Shown here: positions 44,201-51,875 of the stretch, piece by piece
Numbering within the stretch: position 1 is the first letter of the stretch
How the letters are laid out: each line of letters begins with the position of its first letter
Assembly (NCBI GenBank): GCA_041392205.1
Contig: JAWKMO010000013.1
Location: forward strand, 1-61,982
Direction of reading: 5' to 3'
DNA from: Halomarinibacterium sp041392205
GTDB taxonomy: Bacteria > Bacteroidota > Bacteroidia > Flavobacteriales > Flavobacteriaceae
DNA: 61,982 bases
The notes under the pieces: model-generated
Seen by the model: the letters and a program-made list of their open reading frames with translations, nothing else
Told to the model about the DNA's origin: nothing
The model's database searches: none
Position numbers and translations under genes: made by a program

Positions 44201-44427
44201 GTTTCATATCCTATAAAGGAAAACTGGAGTGTTTCTTGTCTTGAGAGAATTTCTATTTGGTAGGTACCATCGGTATTGGTTGTGGTAGCGCTACCTCCCG
44301 AGGCAACTACCGTTACGTACGCCAAAGGGTCTTGAGTAAGGGCATCTGTAACTTTACCTTGTATCTTGGTTTGTGCAAAACTTGCCACTGAAAAAAGTAA
44401 AAGTAAGCCAAAATATATTTGCTTCAT
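41215..44427 (-). CDS. SusC/RagA-family TonB-dependent transporter
   Basis: 1070 residues. Signal peptide MKQIYFGLLLLFSVASFAQ, a carboxypeptidase-D-like domain (about 22-95, GKVTDALTQDPLAYVTV), the TonB plug (about 105-240) with the SusC signature GVVVIETKDGSK, and a large beta barrel ending in GFKAGINF, with the terminal aromatic needed for outer-membrane insertion. It imports a ligand captured by the SusD partner, powered by TonB. Length is usual. An inverted repeat lies in the 73-base upstream gap, at 44464-44487. No sugar-degrading enzyme follows as in polysaccharide loci. The downstream genes are a symporter and arsenosugar-type genes. Confidence 0.93.
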   Translation of the reverse strand: MKQIYFGLLLLFSVASFAQTKIQGKVTDALTQDPLAYVTVVASGGSATTTNTDGTYQIEILSRQETLQFSFIGYETQTQLVGDENVITISLTEATTNLDQVVVSALGLKRESKEVGYTLQTLKSNDISEVKSVNFLDNLSGKLAGVTITQGATGVGSSSKITIRGESSFSNNNPLFIVDGVPINNQTVFNFTNEAAAGFQEIDFGNGAMEVNADDIESVTVLKGPTAAALYGTRASNGVVVIETKDGSKTKGLGISLNTSIFIDNAFKLPEFQNSYGQGNSGEFEYVDGLGGGINDLISYSWGPRLDAGLLIPQYDSPVLLPDGTVVRGGDTSLYNGLPITPTPFVSHPNNLKDFYNTGVTTINNASISNGFEKGDYRLSFTDLRSESIIPGVNLNRQTVAAKLNFQPTEKTKFSSSISYVNSLSDNRPSNGYGSENVNYALVAWGPRSLNIENMKDYWQPGLEGRQHYSFNYTFFDNPYFTLLENRNSFERDRVFGNISVTQKISPELSVTLRSGMDYSSETRQLRRAFSSNRFKNGGYAEHDVLFREINTDFLINYKKDFGAISLDISGGGNRLDQKASTKQSQTVNLAQPGIFNLNNAASPIEVFQFESQKRINSFYGVAKLGFKKVLFLDLTARNDWSSALATPFSVDGTSFFYPSASTSFILSNAVQLPKVVSFAKVRASIAQVGNDTSPYQTSGAFVSQTPYLGEPTFSDQNFIPNANLKPEQTTSYEIGTDLRFFKDRLNFDLTYYNALTEDQIISLPIAISSGYVQQVVNGGKVRTQGFEAIVGVIPVKNENFQWNTLFNFSTNKAVVESLPQTDGRLTLAYSRIYDSADQTVWFQVEEGGKIGDIYGTGYLKNENGAFILTSDGKYIADNTLRKIGNYNPDFMLGWNNNFSYKNWSLGFLFDWRQGGELVSRTRALGTVGGQLAETENRPSEGIVPQGVVNTGTNENPVYVPNTTAVSAESYYRQFYDRNHEENNVYDASYLKLRQFQIGYSFRLKNNFLGLKEGGQISVAIIGRNIFAITENPHFDPEQLAVQGNGFISGVEDMSYATTRSFGFKAGINF

Positions 44428-44463
44428 GTAGTAATTGGTATTAATGAATATTAAATGATTACA

Positions 44464-44487
44464 GAACTTTTGGCAATAGAAAAGTTC
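44464..44487. promoter_or_regulatory. Inverted repeat upstream of susC
   Basis: GAACTTTT, eight bases, and AAAAGTTC form a perfect eight-base dyad 37 bases before the SusC ATG. On the minus strand a TATCTTTT sequence, similar to a -7 box, lies just before it. It may be an operator or a 5'-leader hairpin. It lacks a T-run, so a terminator is less likely. Confidence 0.4.
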
Positions 44488-44500
44488 CTAGAAAAAGATA

Positions 44501-45187
44501 CTATGAAAGCAAAAGGGGAGAGCCTTTGTTAAAAAGAGAGTCCGTTGTGGTTCTTAAGAAAAAGGATATTTGGTAAATACCTTCCTCTTTTTTCGAAAAA
44601 AGAATTGCATATAAAATGTAAAGAATTTTCTTGGAAAGATTTTTAGAAAATCTTGAAAACCTTTTTATATCGGCAAATACATCAATATCCTGTAGCGCAT
44701 CAAATAAAATTACGTCCTCTTCTTTTAGGGAAAGTACTTTTAAAATACTGCTTCTAATTTTTGAAGTTTGCCAAGGAAGGTTTAAAAATAAATGTTTGTT
44801 GAAGCGGGCTTTGGAAATACCCATTAGATAATATCCTCCATCTATAGAAGGGCCAAGTGCTAATTGATTTCCGTTTTCAAGGAATTTTGCGGTTTCAATT
44901 AAATGGGAGGTGGTTAGTTGCGGGCTGTCGTTACCAATAGTAATAACATTTTCATATCCTTTGCTGAAAATGTGTTCAATAGCATGGGTATATCGTTCGC
45001 CAAAAGTTTCACCTATTTGCTCCTTTTCTGAAAAGTGAAAATAAGGTAATCCGCTTTTCGCTGCTTTCTTAATAATTTGCTTGTTCAGCTCCTCAAAGAG
45101 AAGTTCTGAATTTTTAAAGCCTTTTTTTCTGCTTTCTTTTAAAGCAGTTTGAGCAAAAATTAATATGGCAGTATTCCTTTTTTTCAT
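44501..45187 (-). CDS. Second DUF2064 / TIGR04282-like protein, diverged
   Basis: 228 residues. The same family as the protein at 36409-37086: IGETFGERYTHAIEHIF, TIGNDSPQLTTSHLIE and LGPSIDGGYYLMGI keep the second half of the active site. The N-terminal PxxGxxKTRL nucleotide motif is missing: AILIFAQTALKESRKKGFK stands in its place. This copy may therefore bind a different donor or have no transferase activity. A basic and hydrophobic C-terminal tail beyond residue 185 has no counterpart in the other copy. It begins directly after the ArsS stop. Confidence 0.78.
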   Translation of the reverse strand: MKKRNTAILIFAQTALKESRKKGFKNSELLFEELNKQIIKKAAKSGLPYFHFSEKEQIGETFGERYTHAIEHIFSKGYENVITIGNDSPQLTTSHLIETAKFLENGNQLALGPSIDGGYYLMGISKARFNKHLFLNLPWQTSKIRSSILKVLSLKEEDVILFDALQDIDVFADIKRFSRFSKNLSKKILYILYAILFSKKEEGIYQISFFLRTTTDSLFNKGSPLLLS

Positions 45188-46258
45188 CTAAGAATTGGCA
45201 ACAGTTCCTTGACAACTACTTCCGGCACCTGCGGTACAGCCGTAGCAATGTTGCGAAATAATGATGTTTCTGTTGCTTAAGATAGCTTCGTTGTATTCTG
45301 AAATGTGCTTTACTTTACTGGCTACTTTTAGCTCCAGCATTTGGTTAAAATCGCAATCGTATAACCAGCCGTCCCAACTTACGGAAATGGTATTGGTACA
45401 CATGACATTGGCAACGGCAGCCGGATTATAGGCTTCAACCAAAGCGTACATATAATCTTCATAATTATCTGAAGCAATTAAATAATCTAAAAAACGGGAA
45501 ATGGGTAAATTGGTTATCGCAAATAAATTGTGAAACTGAATTCCGAATTCTTCCAATAACGCTTTTTTGAAATCTTTTTCCATAGCCGTTTGATCGCTAG
45601 GCAAAAAGGCACCACTTGGATTGTAAACCAAATCTAGTTTTAAATCGCTTCCTGGCATTCCGTAGCCCACATCATTCAACCTTGTAAGCGCTTGAATAGA
45701 GGCGTCAAAAACACCATCGCCTCGCTGTTTATCGGTTTTCCCTTTCGTCCAATGAGGCATACTGCTCACCACGTGAACATGGTGTTTTTTAAAGAATTCC
45801 GGAAGGTCGTGGTATTTTTTATTGGCCACAATAATGGTCAAGTTACTTCTTACAATAAAATCTTTAATACCTACTTTACTGGCTTCTTCCACAAACCATC
45901 TAAAGTTGGGATTCATTTCGGGTGCTCCTCCGGTTAAATCCAGTGTATGAGCTCCTGTATTTTTAATTACCTCAAGGCATTGCTCCATCGTTTCGCGGGT
46001 CATGATTTCCTTTCGGTCGGGACCCGCATCCACGTGGCAATGTTCGCACACTTGGTTGCACATATAACCCACATTAATCTGAAGAATTTCCAGTTTTTTG
46101 GGTTTCAATGGAAACTGATTGGTTTCCTTGATTTTTTGGTCGAAAGTAGGTAATTCTCCATCGGCAAAAATCCCGTTGGAGAGGAATTCTATTTGTTTCT
46201 TTGCTTTGGCAAGTTCACTTTCCCTTTTATGAAGGGATTGTGTTTTCAGTTTCGTCAT
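45188..46258 (-). CDS. arsS: Arsenosugar biosynthesis radical SAM protein ArsS
   Basis: 356 residues. The radical SAM cluster motif CxxxCxxC is CNQVCEHC (Cys67, 71, 74), followed by HVDAGPDRKE, typical of this family. LDLTGGAPEMNP is the SAM-binding segment. The C-terminal Cys-rich domain (DUF3641 type) ends in QHCYGCTAGAGSSCQG (Cys338, 341, 349). Some family members use selenocysteine, but here all positions read as normal Cys codons. Characterised ArsS joins dimethylarsenic to the 5'-deoxyadenosyl group of SAM. The expected partner ArsM, which makes dimethylarsenic, is not in the window. It follows the peroxidase-like gene by nine bases. Confidence 0.9.
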   Translation of the reverse strand: MTKLKTQSLHKRESELAKAKKQIEFLSNGIFADGELPTFDQKIKETNQFPLKPKKLEILQINVGYMCNQVCEHCHVDAGPDRKEIMTRETMEQCLEVIKNTGAHTLDLTGGAPEMNPNFRWFVEEASKVGIKDFIVRSNLTIIVANKKYHDLPEFFKKHHVHVVSSMPHWTKGKTDKQRGDGVFDASIQALTRLNDVGYGMPGSDLKLDLVYNPSGAFLPSDQTAMEKDFKKALLEEFGIQFHNLFAITNLPISRFLDYLIASDNYEDYMYALVEAYNPAAVANVMCTNTISVSWDGWLYDCDFNQMLELKVASKVKHISEYNEAILSNRNIIISQHCYGCTAGAGSSCQGTVANS

Positions 46259-46267
46259 AAAAATAGT

Positions 46268-46597
46268 TTATCCGTCCAGTTTATTTACCTTGTTCATCAT
46301 CATAACACCGTGTACTAAACTAGCACCACTTTTAATGGCGGCCCCTACATGAACGGCTTCCATCATTTCTTCTTTGGTAATGCCACGTTGCAATCCATCT
46401 TTTGTATAGGCATCAATGCAATAGGGACACATTTCGGTATGCGCCACAGCAAGTGCAATGAGGGATTTTTCACGGGCTGTAAGGGCACCTTCTTCAAAAA
46501 CTTTTCCGTAGTAATCGAAAAATTTTGTGCCCAACTCTTCACTCCATTCGGTAATATTTCCAAATTTTCTTAAGTCCTTTGGATCGTAATAAGACAT
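46268..46597 (-). CDS. Arsenosugar-associated peroxidase-like (AhpD/CMD-fold) protein
   Basis: 109 residues. A single alkylhydroperoxidase/carboxymuconolactone-decarboxylase domain. The redox motif CPYC (Cys57, Cys60), preceded by AHTEM, and the later HVGAAIKSGASLVHG are as in AhpD-type disulfide peroxidases. It is the known small partner encoded next to the ArsS-type radical SAM gene. It may reduce peroxide or keep arsenic or thiols in the right redox state. It is the first gene of the cluster, 106 bases after the unrelated DUF481 gene on the same strand. Confidence 0.88.
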   Translation of the reverse strand: MSYYDPKDLRKFGNITEWSEELGTKFFDYYGKVFEEGALTAREKSLIALAVAHTEMCPYCIDAYTKDGLQRGITKEEMMEAVHVGAAIKSGASLVHGVMMMNKVNKLDG

Positions 46598-46625
46598 ATT
46601 CTTTATAAGATTTACGTAATAATTA

Positions 46626-46677
46626 GGATATTGGTTTCAGTAAAAAGTAAATATAACGAAGTAGTCCTACAATATCC
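46626..46677. promoter_or_regulatory. Inverted repeat upstream of the arsS operon
   Basis: GGATATTG (46626-46633) and CAATATCC (46670-46677) are a perfect eight-base dyad separated by 36 bases, in the gap before the peroxidase-like gene. Between the arms on the minus strand is TATATTTA, close to a -7 box. The arrangement, two half-sites around a promoter, could be an operator. The spacing is long and chance is not excluded. Confidence 0.3.
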
Positions 46678-46702
46678 AAAAAGCTTACGATAGTTTTGTA
46701 AA

Positions 46703-47449
46703 TTAATCAAAACTATAGGTAAAACCGGTGTTAAATCTATATTGGGATTTGGGAATTCCTATGGCAGGAAAGGTATCGTAGGTAAAAAGATAGTTGATTT
46801 CCAAACCAAAATTTTTGAATACCGTTACCAAAAATGCTGTTTCGCTTGAAATTCGATAATCCGAAAACTGATTGAAGCGTGGCTGATAATAAGTGGTGCT
46901 AACCAATGAAACCCTTTCTGTGGGATACATACTGAAAGATAAATAGCTGCTTCCTCTAAAATTTCGTTGAAAAGGAGTACCATCATCTACTTCTTCATAT
47001 TCAAACATGGCGAGAGTTCCTAAATAGAATTTATATTTTTCCGAAGAAGTTAATTTAAATCGGGGTCCAGTACCCATCAGACCTCTAAAATTAATAAGAT
47101 TTACTTTGTTATATTGGCCTTGTACAAAGGCTTCCCAAGAAATTTTTTTGTGAAATCTATAATTGTACCGAAAGTGGGATACCAGACTATTATCAAAATT
47201 TTCCCCTTCAATTTTTTGGAAGGCAACATCATTTTTAAACAACACCAAATGTTTGTTCATTTTGTATTGAATATGAATATCGCTCCCTAGACTTACAAAA
47301 TCGTTTGCATTTCTTTTTAATTCAAAAGTTAGTCCAACGGCACCAGACCATCCCGAAGTATCCGTCACTTTACGAAGGGATTCCACATTCAAAATTTGTG
47401 AAAAAGAAATTTGGGTTATAAATAAAAAAAGAATCGTTAGTTCTTTCAT
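46703..47449 (-). CDS. DUF481-like outer-membrane barrel protein
   Basis: 248 residues. The signal peptide MKELTILFLFITQISFSQ precedes a mature protein made of alternating beta strands: WSGAVGLTFELKRNANDFVS, then HFRYNYRFHKKISWEAFVQG as in DUF481, ending in TGFTYSFD with a near-terminal aromatic. Such proteins sit in the outer membrane. The function is unknown. A pore for sugars is conceivable because it is the last gene of the trehalose-type operon, 12 bases after the symporter gene. Confidence 0.8.
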   Translation of the reverse strand: MKELTILFLFITQISFSQILNVESLRKVTDTSGWSGAVGLTFELKRNANDFVSLGSDIHIQYKMNKHLVLFKNDVAFQKIEGENFDNSLVSHFRYNYRFHKKISWEAFVQGQYNKVNLINFRGLMGTGPRFKLTSSEKYKFYLGTLAMFEYEEVDDGTPFQRNFRGSSYLSFSMYPTERVSLVSTTYYQPRFNQFSDYRISSETAFLVTVFKNFGLEINYLFTYDTFPAIGIPKSQYRFNTGFTYSFD

Positions 47450-47461
47450 TACAAGTGGTTT

Positions 47462-49045
47462 TTATTGAAAGTAAATATAGGTTGAAACCACAATGGCAAC
47501 GATGGCAATTCCAACAATTTTAACATACTTCCATGGCGTAATGTCTACCTGTTTTGTGTATTCTTGAACATAGTCCGTATCCCGAGGATAGAACTTTCCA
47601 ATAAGCAGCATTATAATAATATTGAATACAAATAAAATAGCCATGACATGGAGGAAGTGTGGGTAGTTTTCATCTCCAAAATGGGGCTTCAAAATAAATT
47701 GACTGATGCTATAAAGGATAACCCCGGAAAGAATTCCAATTTTAGCTGCAATAGCAGGCACGCGCTTGGTTAAATAGCCTACGACAATGATGGTTAAAAT
47801 GGGAATACTATAACACCCGTTGACTTCCTGAAGATATCCAAATAATCCTGCTGGAGCATGGGCAATAAATGGGGCAATAACCATAGAGGCTATGGCCAAG
47901 AAGACACCAAAAAGCTTTCCTTTTTTTACAACGGTTTTTTCGTTGGCTTCTTTGTTGATGTATTCTTTGTAAATATCGACACCAAACAAGGTTACGGAGC
48001 TATTTAGCGCACTATTAAAAGAACTTAAAATAGCCCCAAACAAAACGGCGGCAAAAAATCCTACCAAGGAAGCAGGCAAAACTTCCCTAACCAAAGTTGG
48101 ATAGGCTTGATCGGGAACACTAATTTGATCTTTGTATAAATAAAAAGCTATTATCCCCGGTAACACTACCATTAATGGCCCTAAAATTTTTATAAAAGCA
48201 GCTAACATTAATCCCTTTTGTCCTTCTTTTAAGTTTTTGGCAGCCAAAGCTCGCTGAATAATAGCTTGATTGGTTCCCCAATAAAATACCTGAACCAACA
48301 TCATTCCCGTAAAGATAGTTGCAAAGGGAATGGAAGAGGTTTTGCTTCCAGCGGCAACAAATTTTTCAGGGAGTTTGTCCATAAGCTCAGACATTCCATT
48401 AATAATACTGCCATCCCCAACAACATACAAGCCGAAAAAAGGAATCATTAAGCCTCCAATAAGAAGTCCTACCGCATTTACTGTATCTGAAACCGCTACG
48501 GCTTTTAACCCTCCAAAAATTGCGTAGATGGAACCAATAATCCCTATGCCCCAAACGCAAAGCCATAAAGCAGCAGTGTCTGAAATTCCGAAGGCTTCCG
48601 GAACGTTGAACATGGTACTTATGGCTAGTCCACCCGAGTAGAGAACAATGGGTAGGAGTACGATCATATAACCAGACAGAAACAATCCTGAAGTAATGGC
48701 TTTCGTTCCTTTATCATATCTTTTTTCAAGAAACTGAGGCACCGTTGTGAGCCCTCCTTTTAGATATCTTGGAAGCAGGAATAGAGCAGTAACTACCATA
48801 GCAATCGCAGCTAAAGTCTCCCAAGCCATTACCAGAATACCTTCTGAAAAAGATTGACCGTTTAAGCCAACAATTTGTTCGGTGGAGAGGTTGGTTAGTA
48901 ATAAAGAACCCGCAATAACAACAGCGGTTAAACTTCTTCCGCCAAGAAAGTAGCCATCGGCACTGCTTTCATCTGTTTTCCGTGTGGCAAAATAGGATAT
49001 AATTGCCACTAATAATGTAAATCCAACAAAGGTTATAATGGTCAT
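47462..49045 (-). CDS. SSS-family sodium:sugar symporter (SglT-like)
   Basis: 527 residues with 14 transmembrane helices. The N-terminal GYFLGGRSLTAVVIAGSLLL and LSTEQIVGLNG are typical of the sodium/glucose (SGLT, vSGLT) branch. SFNSALNSSVTLFGVDIYKE is the conserved helix 8 and loop region with the sodium-site Ser. It is predicted to take up a hexose or similar sugar with sodium. It follows the PfkB kinase gene by 25 bases, consistent with uptake then phosphorylation. Confidence 0.87.
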   Translation of the reverse strand: MTIITFVGFTLLVAIISYFATRKTDESSADGYFLGGRSLTAVVIAGSLLLTNLSTEQIVGLNGQSFSEGILVMAWETLAAIAMVVTALFLLPRYLKGGLTTVPQFLEKRYDKGTKAITSGLFLSGYMIVLLPIVLYSGGLAISTMFNVPEAFGISDTAALWLCVWGIGIIGSIYAIFGGLKAVAVSDTVNAVGLLIGGLMIPFFGLYVVGDGSIINGMSELMDKLPEKFVAAGSKTSSIPFATIFTGMMLVQVFYWGTNQAIIQRALAAKNLKEGQKGLMLAAFIKILGPLMVVLPGIIAFYLYKDQISVPDQAYPTLVREVLPASLVGFFAAVLFGAILSSFNSALNSSVTLFGVDIYKEYINKEANEKTVVKKGKLFGVFLAIASMVIAPFIAHAPAGLFGYLQEVNGCYSIPILTIIVVGYLTKRVPAIAAKIGILSGVILYSISQFILKPHFGDENYPHFLHVMAILFVFNIIIMLLIGKFYPRDTDYVQEYTKQVDITPWKYVKIVGIAIVAIVVSTYIYFQ

Positions 49046-49070
49046 AATTTTTGTTTTGGTGATTAGTGAG

Positions 49071-50006
49071 TTATAAATTTAATACTTTCGAAATAACATC
49101 GGCATAATCTGGAATTCTACCCACGTTTTGCAGTTTGATGGCTGCCATTTTTAACGCCGCTTCCATACATTTTTCTTTTGGTTTGTCGTTTAAATAGGCA
49201 AATAGAAATCCGCTCCAAAAGGCATCCCCAGCTCCCGTGGCATCCATAATTTTTTCCACTTTTAAGGCAGAAAGTGAGATAACAGGTTTCCCTTTTTCGC
49301 TCAATTTTGCCCCTTCTTTTCCTAGAGTAAAACAAATAAGTTTCGCTCCTAATAGGTGTAAATGATTAAAAACTTCTTCGTGGGACATTCCTTTGCCAAA
49401 AAGACGATCTACATCATCCTGGCTCACTTTTACTAGGGGTTCATAACTACAATAGGTTTCAACAGCTCTTTTAGCGGCTTCCGTATTGGGCCAAATTTTT
49501 TCAGAATAATTAATATCAATACTTAGCTGGCAGCCCAAATCATATGCTTTTTTAGCTTTTTCCAAAATGGTATCTCTAGCAGGTTTTTTGCTGAGCGCAA
49601 AACAGGTAGTGTGGTATATTTTTGTGTTTTGAAGCAAAGAATCGGGGAGTTGATCTTTTTGAATAAGAGTATCTGCTCCTCTAAAGGCTATAAACTCTGG
49701 TGTGTGAACTGTTCGGTTGACAAAAATGACCGAGGTAGGTTTTTCAGTGGTTTCAAAAAGGAAATTTGTTTTTACCTCTGCTTCTTGCAAACGCATTGAA
49801 ATATAATCTCCAAAACCATCTTTGCCTACGGTTGCAACCATTTGTACCTTGGCTCCCAAACGTGCCATATTCATAGCAACATTAGTAGGGGAGCCTCCTA
49901 AATACCGATGATAATCTTTGGTATTGTTAATGGGTTCTTCGGCTTGTTCGCCAATAAAATCAATCAGCGTTTCTCCTACGCAAACAATGTCTATTTCTTT
50001 TGTCAT
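49071..50006 (-). CDS. PfkB-family sugar kinase, probably fructokinase-like
   Basis: 311 residues. A ribokinase fold: VCVGETLIDF at the start, GGSPTNVAMNMARLGA (about 37-52) as PfkB signature 1, and DATGAGDAFWSGFLFAYLN (about 253-271) as signature 2, with the catalytic Asp. The GGSPTNVA variant and short length suit fructokinase or 2-keto-3-deoxygluconate kinase. The true sugar is not certain, because a trehalase releases only glucose. It is encoded six bases after trehalase, so it probably phosphorylates a hexose produced or taken up by this cluster. Confidence 0.87.
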   Translation of the reverse strand: MTKEIDIVCVGETLIDFIGEQAEEPINNTKDYHRYLGGSPTNVAMNMARLGAKVQMVATVGKDGFGDYISMRLQEAEVKTNFLFETTEKPTSVIFVNRTVHTPEFIAFRGADTLIQKDQLPDSLLQNTKIYHTTCFALSKKPARDTILEKAKKAYDLGCQLSIDINYSEKIWPNTEAAKRAVETYCSYEPLVKVSQDDVDRLFGKGMSHEEVFNHLHLLGAKLICFTLGKEGAKLSEKGKPVISLSALKVEKIMDATGAGDAFWSGFLFAYLNDKPKEKCMEAALKMAAIKLQNVGRIPDYADVISKVLNL

Positions 50007-50012
50007 TATCTT

Positions 50013-51875
50013 TTAAAAAATAGATTCTGGGGTTATTAATTCATTTAATTTTGAAATGTATTTGTCTTCTAGTAATGACAATCCTAATTGGTAAGAAGCA
50101 TTCATCCAGCCAAATCCTTCGGTGGTAATGTATTCAAATTCAGTACCCACGTTTCCATATTCTGCAAATACTTTGTGAGTGGCACTTACCACATCATATT
50201 TTTCTGGGATGGTTCCGTTATAATCCACCGCATTTTTAGTAATCATAAACAACCATCGGTAGACCAATTCTTGCATTTCTTTTTCAAAGCCGTAGTGCTG
50301 CAATCCTTTCCAAATCATCATTTGGTGGGGTGCCCAACCGTTGGGGTAATCCCATTGTTTTTGGGGACGTTCTTTGGAAATTTCACCTCGGCTTTCTTTG
50401 GTACAGGAAGCAATTCCTCCTTTTTCTTTTAACAGCGGAAGCGCATTTTGAACTACTTTTTCAGCTTGCTCTTTTGAAGCCATTTTTGCCCAAAGTGGTG
50501 TAAAAACAGTGGCTGAAATGAAACGGGTTTGTTCCTTTTTTTGGAAATTATAATCGAAATACATTCCTTTTTCTTCATTCCAAAGGAGTGCATTTACTTT
50601 TTCTTTTCGTTCGTTAGCTTTTTGAAGCCAATACGCTGAAGTATATTTCTTTTCATTTATTAATAACGAACCTTCAAATTCATTTTGAATCAAGGTAGCA
50701 AAATCGGTTTCATATTTATATAGGAAAGCATTCAGTTCTACCACATTTAAGTTGGCGCAAACACCTTCCAACCGATAGGAAGTATCGTGCCCAGATTCCC
50801 GAACGCTTCGGTCGTGGACAAAGTATTCGTCCAGTTTGGGATTCTTTATTTTTCCTTTGGTATAGGCTTTTTCATACTTCTCTACAGTAATTCCTTCCAA
50901 TTTTGCATAAGGACCCATTTCATGATGAAAATGGCCTTCCTCTGCTTCGGGTGGTTTGCCAATGCCTTCGGCTAAATATCGATTCAATCCATTTTCGGTT
51001 AACCGTTTGCCTTTTACCATCCAAACGGTTTCATATTCTTTAATGGCAGTTTCGAGATGACTTTTTAACCAATTTAGATCTTTTGTTTTTTCAAAAACTT
51101 CAGCTATTAATGAAGAATAAAAAGGCGGTTGTGTGCGGGTTAAATAGTAGGAGCGATTGGCATTTAATATTTTTCCGTAGTGCTCAATTTCATATTGAAA
51201 ATTGTTTGCCATAGCTTGCGCCAAATCCGTTCTCCCGTCCAATAAAAGTCCGATGGATTCAAAATAACTGTCCCAACCGTACATTTCGTTGAACCTTCCA
51301 CCCGGAACCACAAAAGGTTCGCCTTTAAGTTCATCCTCTTTTTCTGAAAGTTTTAGAGAAAGGATCCCGGGTTTGTTATTGAGGGTTTTTACGTAGGTAG
51401 GGGTTACTTTTTTTGGCAACTGAATGACTTCCAAGGGCATTTTATGCTTTAACTGCATATAGTAATCTAAGGCCCTATAATCCTTGTAAGGAACATACAC
51501 GCGTAACAAAGATTCGGCTTCCAGCGATTCGTTTTTAGTGTCGCTTAATAGGGCTTCAATCCCTGTTTCATCCATGGTTCGGGTAAGGCCGTTCCAATAA
51601 TAGTTTCGAATCATTCTGGAAATACGCTGGGTGGGTGGTTCCTCTATTTTTGAAAGGGCAATTTCGGTAGTTTCTTTACCCTCGTGCATTGCCAAGACTA
51701 ATTCTTGAAGCAGATTTGATAGGTGATACGTTCCTTTTATTTCGTGAGTTTCGCCCAAAGCGCTTTTCAGCAAAAAAGATTTGGGCCCTTGGTCTTCGAT
51801 GGTTATTTTTTTATCGCCATCGGTATCTTCTTGGGCGAGTAAATTATATAGCGTTTGTTTAATTTGAACTTCCAC
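50013..51875 (-). CDS. Neutral trehalase of fungal type (GH37) with calcium-binding motif
   Basis: 620 residues, no signal peptide, so cytoplasmic. It splits trehalose into two glucoses. GH37 signatures are PGGRFNEMYGWDSYF (about 192-206), the catalytic Asp in ESGHDTSYR, and QWDYPNGWAPHQM (about 505). The N-terminus is unusual for bacteria: QEDTDGDKKITIEDQGPKS (about 15-33) is an EF-hand-like loop with Asp17, 19, 21 and 28 at the spacing of the calcium site in yeast Nth1. Further matches to fungal enzymes are GTYHLSNLLQELVLA, RISRMIRN and VPYKDY. The fungal phosphorylation tail is absent. It lies between sugar transporter and kinase genes and overlaps the MFS gene by 17 bases. Confidence 0.93.
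   Translation of the reverse strand: MEVQIKQTLYNLLAQEDTDGDKKITIEDQGPKSFLLKSALGETHEIKGTYHLSNLLQELVLAMHEGKETTEIALSKIEEPPTQRISRMIRNYYWNGLTRTMDETGIEALLSDTKNESLEAESLLRVYVPYKDYRALDYYMQLKHKMPLEVIQLPKKVTPTYVKTLNNKPGILSLKLSEKEDELKGEPFVVPGGRFNEMYGWDSYFESIGLLLDGRTDLAQAMANNFQYEIEHYGKILNANRSYYLTRTQPPFYSSLIAEVFEKTKDLNWLKSHLETAIKEYETVWMVKGKRLTENGLNRYLAEGIGKPPEAEEGHFHHEMGPYAKLEGITVEKYEKAYTKGKIKNPKLDEYFVHDRSVRESGHDTSYRLEGVCANLNVVELNAFLYKYETDFATLIQNEFEGSLLINEKKYTSAYWLQKANERKEKVNALLWNEEKGMYFDYNFQKKEQTRFISATVFTPLWAKMASKEQAEKVVQNALPLLKEKGGIASCTKESRGEISKERPQKQWDYPNGWAPHQMMIWKGLQHYGFEKEMQELVYRWLFMITKNAVDYNGTIPEKYDVVSATHKVFAEYGNVGTEFEYITTEGFGWMNASYQLGLSLLEDKYISKLNELITPESIF

Noticed and set aside
45188..46258. An in-frame UGA selenocysteine codon in the ArsS-type radical SAM gene
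   Set aside because: The frame is uninterrupted and the key positions are normal Cys codons, so no selenocysteine is needed.
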